Assembly: GCF_000006405.1 (NCBI RefSeq)
Contig: NW_003206190.1
Coordinates: 164,232 to 208,234, forward strand
Direction of reading: 5' to 3'
Length of the DNA stretch: 44,003 nt
Source: Perkinsus marinus ATCC 50983
Lineage: Eukaryota > Perkinsozoa > Perkinsida > Perkinsidae
Positions within the stretch are counted from its first letter, which is position 1, and each line of letters starts with the position of its first letter. A program made the translations under genes and the position numbers. The notes beneath the pieces are model-generated. The model saw only the letters and a program-made list of their open reading frames with translations, searched no databases and was not told where the DNA came from. Below are positions 22,747-32,519 of the stretch, one piece after another.

Positions 22747-23818
22747 TCCGGAGAACAGACGAAAGCAAGTCTGACAAAGATGGCAACCGTCAACTTTACG
22801 AGCGGAAACATGACTAAGCTCAAAATCGAGGGTGATTACTCTCATTACCATCTCGCGTCGGTTCCGAAATATCTATCGGTTTCGTCTGCACCGCAGAAAA
22901 GATACTCCTAGGATACACCGGGCTAGCGCTGCACGGACAGGTTCCTTGGGTGCGCAAAGCATCGCACCGGCTTGGTTGAGCTTCGTAACCGCCAATGAGT
23001 AAGTATCACGATTATGTCGATTGCTATCTCTTTACCATATTATGCAATTGCGCGAGCATAAAGGTAGAGTAGGTAAAGATTGTCTAAGTGGTAGTTGGGG
23101 ACTTCGGTGATCACCTCCAACAAAGGTGGCGCCAGTTACAGCTAGCAATCGTGGTATCTATTGCAAGGCCGATTCAATTCGTTTCCGTGCGTATTCTCTC
23201 TCATTTGTGTTCTCGGATGCGATATTGCAAGTCCATATGGACGTATTCGAGGACGTAATGAACACTCTTGTCACGGGAGTATGGAAAAGCTGAAGAGCGC
23301 GCAACACGATTACGGAGGTTTTGGCGCCCATCTATGTTCCACGGTAGTTTAGATGATTCTAGATCAATGCTGAAAGGCTCTCGCGATCGAGCCGGTAACC
23401 ATCCCATTATGACGTCGAGGTTAAATCAAAAAGTTAACTGTGGTGATTGACCCGTTACCGTGAGCATTCCTCACTGTTACTCATTGAGGAACGGCGCTCA
23501 CGAGCTTGATAAGCAACAGAGTGCATTCGCGCGACATATTCACAATTTTGCCCTACCGTCGCGACATTTAGCTGTGCTCCCAATCGACCAGCGGCCGTGG
23601 GGAGCTAGAGCCCCTCAATACCACGACAATCTAATATAGACAGTTCCTGCAGCGTCATACCAGCATGTCTGACTTGGTGCGCATCATAAAATTATCAACG
23701 CGACTCGGAAGAGTTAACAGTCACTCACTAATCCGTTATAAAGACATCATGCAGTTCATCGCGAGCTTCATCAATTGCGGTCGTTCGGACGTTCCAAAGC
23801 TTCATTCACCAAATTCGT
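22747..23818. other. Intergenic region, no gene recognised
   Basis: The stretch between the protease A start and the 3' end of mucin-like B. The open frames are short and featureless. The last 80 bp resemble the 3' flank of mucin-like A (about 16081-16167), which marks the edge of a duplicated unit. The promoter of protease A must lie in the first few hundred bases. Confidence 0.4.
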
Positions 23819-24382
23819 CTACGTGCTCGGACCAGGAGTGTCAACCGTAGTAGGGAGAGCTGCGGTGGTGACCTCAACGGTAGTGGCGGCATAGGTAGTC
23901 GTAACCGGTCGATCTATCGTAGTCGTCTCCACGACCGTACTGACCATCTCGGTGGTATCAGCGGTAGTGGTAGTCGTGGTAGTTGCTTCGGTGGCGGCAG
24001 TCGTGCCCTCCTCGACCGTAGTGGTCTCATCGGTGCTCTCACCAGGGGACGTGGTAGTGGTAGCACCCTCGCAGATGCACGGCACATTGGATATATGGCA
24101 GACGCTGGGTGTATCCCAATACTTGCAGTAGGAGCCAGGGGTATCCGAGGCACAGCCAGCGTCGCAGTCGCGAGGGGCTTCAGTCGTTGCACTCGTGCCG
24201 CAGGAACACGGGTCGTCCGAGCCAAAGCAAGTGCTGGGGGTCTGCCAGTATTTACAATATGACCCGGGGTAAGTGACAGCACAGTCAGCGTCGCACTCGG
24301 CGGTATTGCCCATCACGTAAGTGGTATCCATGAGGACACCGAGGACGATGAATGCGGCAGTGAAAGAACCTTGAACCATCAT
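23819..24382 (-). CDS. Secreted mucin-like protein B with two six-Cys modules
   Basis: A near-duplicate of the gene at 16168-16740: 187 residues, signal peptide from MMVQGSFTAAFIVLG, then two six-Cys modules almost identical to those of copy A, then a Thr-rich tail that ends a few residues differently (VDTPGPST). An ATG 12 codons further upstream (24418) is also in frame. Upstream DNA is similar in both copies, so the choice rests on the better signal peptide. Similarity between the copies continues into the 3' flanks, so a unit larger than the reading frame was duplicated. It sits between the two subtilisin genes. Confidence 0.75.
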   Translation of the reverse strand: MMVQGSFTAAFIVLGVLMDTTYVMGNTAECDADCAVTYPGSYCKYWQTPSTCFGSDDPCSCGTSATTEAPRDCDAGCASDTPGSYCKYWDTPSVCHISNVPCICEGATTTTSPGESTDETTTVEEGTTAATEATTTTTTTADTTEMVSTVVETTTIDRPVTTTYAATTVEVTTAALPTTVDTPGPST

Positions 24383-25437
24383 GGGAGAACACAAATGAGC
24401 TACCAGGAGGCCTTCCATGACCGATACTATTGAAGAAACACCTCACAACGTTGATCCGCTATCTGCTGCATTACAATGAACTTACACAGATCTCCTAGGC
24501 TTGAGGCGTGGCGAGCATACACTCAGCACATCCAGACGTTTCACAAGATATTCTGTATAGTGCGGTATACCTCGGTCACCCAATCATCTAGGGATTGGTC
24601 ACATACTCTTCGCATAGCCATCGCCTAAAACCAAATATCTCCGTTTGCGAGATTGCCAGGTCATCAGAGTCTGCCCTGGGTCACACCGAAGGAGCTCACC
24701 GCACACATCTACTGTATTCCTAGGTAGCTGAATATAGGCTGAAGATGGTAGTCTGCGTGTTAGCATGACCGACCGACTCATCGTAAAATCATCATAATTC
24801 ATGATCCTAATGTATCCCGACTCGAAAGTGAGATTCATCGAGAAGCTGCGTGACGTGAATCGCACATTAGCGTTTCATACGAAACGGGAGGGGTACCAGG
24901 CGCGATCGAAGTTCACTTCATCACCAGAATAGACTAGCACTTAGTCTTCTACTGTGGTTTACTGTCATGCCTTCTGCTCAGATTCCTAAGCCTTGTCACC
25001 ATGTGCTGTGAAGTCAGCTGCGCAGTCGGTTTTTTTACAGGTTCACCAGCGGGTCCAACCGTCGTTGATGCGCTCTGTCGTCCACACATACCCTCCTCCC
25101 CGGCAGAGTCCTCCCAATTACTATTCCAGGACGCTAGGTTGACCACAGCAATGCTGAGTCTTGTGAAAGCCTGAAGCCCCCTTGCTCCTCTACTAGTAAG
25201 CCTCCTCTAATTTTCTCACAGAAGTAGACGTCCCCGCCACTACCGTATTTTACTCGTCATTGTACAACTCCAACTACACCGTCGATTTCGTATGTCTCAC
25301 AGAGAAGATCGTATATGTGCCTCCGAAGAGTGTGTTGAGCAACAGATATTCTTCCAGCTCTATCGTTCTGTTGTTCACTCCTACTCTTAACGCTGTGCCT
25401 TGGCTCGGAGCCGTTACTATCGCTAGTTAATTCTTGC
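24383..25437. other. Intergenic region upstream of protease B and mucin-like B
   Basis: Divergent promoter space: mucin-like B reads left, protease B reads right. I see no coding signal beyond short open frames (24599-24865 and 25257-25634 on the minus strand) without domain features. Confidence 0.4.
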
Positions 25438-28400
25438 ATGACTACTTCACTTCTGCTTATACTCTTGGCAACGTCGCCGTTCGCGACCTCTTCTGAATGC
25501 CACGCGCACTTCGATGGCGATGGGATCGAGTGGGACGGGCCCGAGGTTTGCGCCGCCTCGCAATCCAGATTCTTACAGACCACCGATTTCATCAAGGCAG
25601 TACCGGCGACGATCCAAGTTGAGATGTAAGTCATCTCGAAGACTCAGCGCTTCCACCCGACATCAGGCTCTACAACGCTACTGGTTCGGACACCACAGAA
25701 ATCGACTTGCTCCTGACGAACACCGGATCGGGTGTTGAAGTTGTTGAGTTCATCGACCTCGGCCGAGATCTTAACGTGATGGAGTTACAGCAGTCAACCT
25801 CGGCTGTTCCTGAAGTAAGTCTGACCGCTCGCACGCTTACGTGTATTTTCTTGGTAGTTATCTCCGCTAGTCAATCGCCCATCACGCGTGGCTGCTACTG
25901 AAGGATTCACCCGAGTAGGTTTGCTGGCCCCTACGGAATCGCTGAGCTCTCCCACTTCGTCAGGGCCAAGACCGAGATGGCTCAGGTTCGCGCCGCATCA
26001 CTTTTGAGTAAGTCAACTCTGTGTTGTCGAGGAACCACTGCTACATTATCGCATGGCAGCACTACCGGTCGTGACGTCGCCGAGGTTACCCAATTGACTG
26101 AGCAAATGTCGACTCCTTTCACGCGCACGGTATTTCTGAGCAACCTGAATCTTGCAGTTTTGGAAGCTGCAGACGCTGTTGATGCGTAAAAAAGGTGAAT
26201 TCTGGTCTGACAATTATTGATTTGATTATGTGGACAATTCATTACTCGCTGATGGGAGTAGATGCAAATGCGTCATCAGGCCCGGCGTCGTCGAAGAGCT
26301 GACTGCGCTCGGCTTCATGGTGGAGCTTGATGTGCCATTGAGGCTAACGGCCGACTCCCCGAGGTGGACCGAACATGCCCCTGGTGGAGGATACGTCCAA
26401 TCAGTGTGCGCTTCAACCATCTCCCATGCTCATCTCACACTTGAAGCCCATTTTCTGAACGAGGCTATTTTTCCTCAGCAACACCTCGTCCCAATGGTCC
26501 TTGATCGGCCTGGGTATGAAAGATATACTGCGGACTATGGGAGCACTCCGCGTTGATGAGTCGTCGAAGATTATTGTTGCTCTCTTGGATTCTGGTAGGG
26601 TGGCAGTGGTTTTGCTCCGAGACGACTTTCGTGGCATTTCAGGTGTGGATTTCGAGCATCCTTCTCTGGAAGGATCTGTCGCGATCAATGCAGCGGAGCG
26701 TGAGGGCAAGGCTGAAGTCGATGATGATAACAATGGCTTCACCGATGATGTAAACGTCGTCACCGAATACTACACATATCTCATACTGTGCGTAGGTGCG
26801 CGGATGGAATTTCGTAAGTGATGATGGAAATGTGATGGACAATGTTGGTCACGGGACGCACTGCGCCGGTAGCGTTCCTTCCAGATTCACCTCTACCGTT
26901 GAGATCATCATCAGGTTTGATAGCGGCCGATGGGAAGAGTGGCCTCATCGGCACCGGCCTTTCCTATGCTCGAGTGCTGCCTTTGAAAATATTCGATATC
27001 GGCAATGGTGGAGTTGGTCGCCTTTCCGATGCCTTGAGAGCTGTCGACTACGCTATAAGTCGGGGAAGCAGAGTCAGCAGCATTGGCTGGATCGCTGAGA
27101 CTTATTCGGAGATCTTCCGTCAAGCTGTGCTGAGAGCTCAGAATTATGACCATATGTTTGTGGCGAGCGCTGGTAATTCTGGTATCGACCTCGACGATGT
27201 GGGTGGCAGCTATCCTTGTGGATTTGCCGCGCCCAACGTACTCTGCATCGGAGCGCACGGACCAGATAGGAATCTAACACCGACTTCTAATTTCGGCCAA
27301 GGTAGAATAAGAGTATATCAGATTTTCTTGAGTATTATTTCAGTCGTCGACGTATCGGCACCGGGAGAATTCGTCATGTCGTCTTCAATTGATGGCGGAT
27401 CTGACACGGTGGCCGGGACGAGCGTTGCAGCAGCGCAGGTCGCGGGAGTGGCTGCGATGCTGATCGGAGGTATGCAAGCGTCTGGTCTGTGTTTCGGTGT
27501 TGGGGGAATATATGTTCGCTTTCCTCAGCTGAGCTTAGGAGTTTTTTGTCACTAATGACTATATGAAGTCGGATAGAAATTTTCAGATATAAATGAAAAC
27601 TTCCTGAAATTTCCTCAGAACTATCATATTGTCACCAACATATGTGATTGACCATGTGCATATTTTCCCACCGAAAATAGTATTTTCTGCAAACGTCGCT
27701 GAAGGATTCGCGAAAACCGATTTTGAGCAGGAATGATGTCCTTTTGTGATTCCTATTAGTCCGCCGTCCTTTCCCACTATATTTCGACGAAGTTGCTGCG
27801 GCCATCATCACTTCCACACAACCCTGCGCGGGCACTGCGTTTGGCTGCGTTGACGTTGGTAGTGTTCTCGAGGCCGTGACTGGAAAGAAGATGCTGAGCA
27901 AGTACGCTACTACCATCTAGTTGGCGTGAACCCGTCTGCTTCAGGGCGCTGTATGTCGCTACTGGTCATCCCAGGAAGGCTATCAGTCGTATAAGGTTGA
28001 GGCCACATCAATCCAAGGCTCTCGCTGTGGTCTTATCCGGAATGTCAGCTCCTATCGGCTACAGGGAGTAGGTGTAGTCGTCTTAGTCAGTGAGTGAGCC
28101 AGGAACCTATAATGCTCCTGGCGGGAACTCATTGGCTGGATTTGAGACGCTATTTCTCGAAGCTGGATGAGTCCGCGGCCTTAGTTGGTACCAGAATTTC
28201 CGTGAAGGCATCGGTTCGATAATACCCTCGTCGTGTTCATAGCTTTTCAAACCTCGTCATTGGGAGTCATTTTCCCAAAGCGAATGTATCCTCCGCTTTT
28301 CCCATTTTTGGCGTCCTCAGGTACGATATTCAGGGCACTATCGGTGGTGGTCTCGTTGCTATCTCCATCGGTGTCCGATCGAGTGGTCACTTGTCCACGG

Positions 28401-31030
28401 GCGATGATGGGGTGAAATGCGAAGCCTCGAACAACGGGACGGTGGACTTCGGACGAGTTATGGTCGGACAGGAAAGTAATGGTCTTCTTCGTTTGCGGAG
28501 TTGATGATTGAATCGGTGAATTCTCAGGTGAAGCGGAGTTTGATCTGCACAATGGTGGCGATGTGGAAGTGTTGGTGGACCCCAATAGGCTGCTCGGATG
28601 GGCGCCGCTACTGAGAGTCGATCATCCTACGTCTGCCGTACCTCTGTCCGTTGGGGAGTCCGTGAAGATCATCATCGCTTATGTGGCTCGCAAGGTTGGA
28701 CACCAACGATTCCGTATGGACTCACTGGCGGCTGGATGCGATCCAATAGAAGTAGTCGCCGACACGGTCCCGAACCCCCTGGTCGTGCACGAGGGGCCGA
28801 CGGTCATTTCCGTTCCAGCTGGCTCGAGGTGTATCGCGACGTTGGTTAATATCACTAATCCTTCGAAGCATACCATCCATCGGGCATCTCTTAGACCGCG
28901 AGGAAGGTTCTATATATTTGAGGCTATCTCGGTTGGGGACGTAGAGTTCCCTTTGACGTCCCTGGGCGGGGGATGGAGACCTGATATGGATTCCGCTGCG
29001 ACTGAGGTGGACTGTGATGCTCAGCAGCCGACGGTGGTTGAACTGAATCGTACGGCAATTTTCGACGGTGAGGAAGTGAAGCGTTTCGGCATCTTCTGCA
29101 ATGGACTGGTCATGGTGTCACCTTCCCAGTACCTTCCACGCATCGACAGCTCATCACGATTCGTAGCGGCGTATTGGGTCCCGACTGAGCGCGCTTCATG
29201 TATGGGCGAGAGAGGCTGCCGAGTGTCGTTCTTGGTAACTGTGGACTGTTTGATTGTCGAGTGGAGGGACTTGCATGTTTCTACTACTGCAGTCAATGTG
29301 AAAGTCCAAATGCATCTCCACTACGATGGTCGATTGACACTTCTGTACCCGGAGCAGCACGAGGCTTACTCGGCTGATGGAGCCGTTGTTGGTATTGGCC
29401 ATTCTCATTTCGCGGCTCTGGTCAACGTTACAGGGTCGGTGGTGCTATTGTGGACGCCTCGGCTCCAAGCGACTCCTATGGAAGTTTTGCCAGAGACAAC
29501 CGAGTGCATTAATGCAACCCTCAACTTGAGGCCGTTTGGTGCCAACAGCTCCTATGACGGGTCTTGTGGGAGCGACCTTGGATGTATCGAAGAGAGCTCG
29601 ACTGAGGCCGTATGGACCGACAGCATCGACATCATCTCTTGGGGAGCCTCAGCCTCGCATTATCATCACGTCGAGATCTACGGCACGGAGCTGCTCTATA
29701 GTGATGTAGTTGATGAAAGTGGTATGCTATCGAGTGATGGAGGGAACACCGTCGTTGAAGTACTTGCATTAGACCAGCTGGGTCGGGTTAATACGGCTGA
29801 GGATGGCCTTCTGATTACGGTGAGTATGCTGATCGGCGTGGAGGTCTTCTATTCCGAGAATACACTGTTGAGGGCGGGTCGAGCCAGTGTTAATGTCGAA
29901 GTTCCCGCGGGTAGGGCTCCGGTGTCGGTCGTTGCTGAGGCCGCGCATGAAGTTGAAATTCCATTCGACGTCGTCAACTGCGGTGGCAACGATGTGACTG
30001 GCGACAACGGTCTACGTTATTTGCTTTGGAACCCCTCGGATGACCGTTTGATTTGCGCGATACGTAACGGCTCTTCGTGGTCGACTGTGAGGAAGGCAGG
30101 AGAGCTCGGTGACGATGTGTGGATCTCGGTGATGACTGCTGCTGGGCAAGGGAGAGTTGTGGTACCATCGGATAGGATTCCGAGAAGGAGCGGTATGGTT
30201 GTGCTGGGTCAGGAGTCGAATGCTATCGGAAGCGGCAACTGTGAGGGTTTCTGTGTGTTTGGGGGGCCTCTGAGTTTGAACATGTGGAAGTATATGAAAA
30301 GGCCTGTGGAAAAGGTCATTCGGGAGTTGTTGACTACTTCTACTGAGGACCCGAGGGATAAGTTACCACCACCGGAAACACCGACTCGAACTGCGATTAC
30401 TCTAACCGGTGTGACGACTACCACTACTACGACAACCACTACAGCTACATGGTGGAATATGTCTACAACGAGTGTGGGCAGTACGGAGCTGTGGACTACG
30501 ACTGAAGCGCTTGTCACGACGGCTACAACAGCACCGCTGACTCCGACCAGTACTACTTCTACGACTACCATGTGGTCGGACGTTGGGGCTCCGACCACTG
30601 CAGTGATGACGACGACTGCCAATGAGATCTTGGAAACTACGACGACTCCAACAAGTTCAACCTCGAGTGCATTCTCTGTGTATGGTACCACCACGACGGT
30701 TGACAACACTGGGAATGGCACTAGAAGACTCCGCGAATCTGGTGAGAGACCATAAGGTTGCAGACACTGGTCGAGTGATGTTCATCAGATAATGAAGGTG
30801 GACAAGGAGAGGAGAGCTCAGTTGAAGTGACTGCTATCGAATCCAGACTTCTTGTTGCATCCCCACCTTAGGCCTCATCAGCGAAGACTATCTCTTACGG
30901 GGGTTTCCAAGCTCTGATGGTTGCTACTATCATATTTGTTGGATTCAGTACTCTATGTGTGCGTTGGATGCGTCGTAAGGTATCCCATGATAAGCAACAT
31001 CCACTCGCTCGTACCCAAGAGCAAGAATAG
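25438..31030 (+). CDS. Type I membrane subtilisin-like protease B (S8)
   Basis: A paralogue of protease A on the opposite strand, colinear along its whole length. ATG 25438 opens a signal peptide (MTTSLLLILLATSPFATSS); the first intron (25626-25666, 41 nt) is at the same VEM/IEM position as in A. The triad is intact: Asp in VALLDSG (26587-26589), His in NVGHGTHCAG (26850-26852), Ser in AGTSVAAAQVAG (27421-27423), with the introns after Asp and His in the same places as in A. FDEVAAAIITS and PIGYRE blocks (27.8-28.1 kb) match A, as does the large 3' exon (to 30741) with NGLRYLLW. After a Thr-rich linker, introns 30742-30788 and 30821-30871 lead to a last exon (30872-31030) encoding one transmembrane helix (ALMVATIIFVGFSTLCV) and a basic tail, instead of the Cys module of A. 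One prodomain junction near 25910 is off by a base in my reading. Confidence 0.83.
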
Positions 31031-32519
31031 GTGATCTTGAGTTCTTCGTGCTCGCTCTTGGCTCCGAGGCCACCAGAGCAATGCGGTTCAGGTTCATTTC
31101 CGTTGTTAAGTTGATAAGATAGACTTTTGTTCCGCAAAGTCGGATTCGTACGAGATGTAGACTCTCCATGATTACATGCACGTGAGTCTCTTATGTCAGT
31201 GTTGCGTTGATATATGGTGCTAGTCTAGCACTGCTAGAAGAGGGAGCTAAGAACACCCGTATTCGAAAATGCATCAACACATCAGACGAACTCAGATTCC
31301 TCGCTCAAAAGCTTCCACCGTTTTACTCGGGTTGACGGTATTCGATGCATGTGGAATGTGGCAGTGTGCATATACCTGCCTCGGTCTTGACTCTACCGAA
31401 TCGACAGGGACCAGCTACACCTCGAAGAAACTCGGTGGATGATTGTTTCCAAGGGAGTTGACATCAAATCCAGAAAGATCCCGATCAGAACGGTTCAAGT
31501 CCGGGTCCATAAGTCATTACGGCACCCGAGATGAGGGAGTGACCGGAAGATAGGCTATGTCGATGGTGGGCAGCTCAGAAGGAACCCGGATAACACAAGG
31601 CGTATACACATCAGAGAATCATCTAGAAGGTGCCACCTTCAAGGTGGCAGCTCTTCTGATCATATTCCATATCGAGAACAACTTATCCGTCAGGTGGCAG
31701 TCCTGCTAGACCACTGCGAAGGAATTTTGTTGAATTTCAGACCAGCGATGTCGTATCGTGAGGACTAAACGTTTTCTCTGATACTCTCTTCATGACTCGA
31801 TAGCGGGCGTACGACGTTACTATCGGAGGACTCAGAGATCTTGAAGGGACTCCCAGGACTACCTTGAAACTCACACAAAATTACAGTTTTCCAGCAGTGC
31901 AAAGTTATGATATCGCGGCCGCTTCTACTGCCGCATTATCCACGAGTGCTTCCACGAAGAAAACAACTTCGGTCTCAAATTGGGACCGAAGTCGTTTTTT
32001 TTGGGACTCCCAATTCCCTAGTATAATATTGGTAACCGCTCCTATTCGTCCACGTTCCGCTGATGCTTACACCTTGCTGGCTTTGCTTGGGAGCAGTATT
32101 TATTAGGCACCGTATTTCGTGGAGGATCATACATGCTAGAGTGTTGAGACCCGACCGTGTGAAATTTTGGGCTGTCGCTGCGGAACATTCTGTACGGCTG
32201 TTCGCCTCGCTTCCATCACGAGGTGCCACGAGCATGGCCGCTCATCCCCGAGCAATTATGAGTCGCGTTCTAAACTAGTAAGACCACAATGCTGAGCTCA
32301 ACCGTGTGCGACGGTAAAACGATCAGAAACGCTGATATTTTTCAACAGAAGCATCTTTCGGTTACACATGCTCGTCGAAGGTGTTTCGAAGATATGCCGG
32401 GCTGGCGCGAGTTGCCACGACTTCCAAACATTTGTGATTGTACGTTTAGCTGTCCAAGTCGGAACGTTCGAAAGCCCGATAGGAAAACTCCTGACAGGTT
32501 TGCTCCTACCCTTCGACTT
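31031..32519. other. Intergenic region with strong hairpins
   Basis: No gene recognised. It contains a perfect inverted repeat at about 31633-31649 (GCCACCTT-C-AAGGTGGC) and the double hairpin listed at 31966-32015. An open frame upstream of the mucin-like C start (32289-32519) is in frame with that gene but has no signal peptide, and I treat it as 5' leader. Confidence 0.45.
31966..32015 (+). other. Pair of mutually exclusive hairpins with T8 run
   Basis: ACTTCGGTC (31966-31974) pairs perfectly with GACCGAAGT (31984-31992), closely followed by eight T (31995-32002). The loop of this hairpin contains AATTGGGA (31978-31985), which pairs perfectly with TCCCAATT (32008-32015). Both stems cannot form at once. 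The first stem plus T run would suit a Pol III or structured-RNA 3' end; no upstream RNA gene is recognisable. Confidence 0.5.

Noticed and set aside
30209-30721. 170-codon Val-rich minus-strand frame
   Set aside because: Antisense of the Thr-rich linker of protease B.
31966-32002. Rho-independent bacterial terminator
   Set aside because: It has the right shape, but the surroundings are clearly eukaryotic with introns; kept as a structural finding only.
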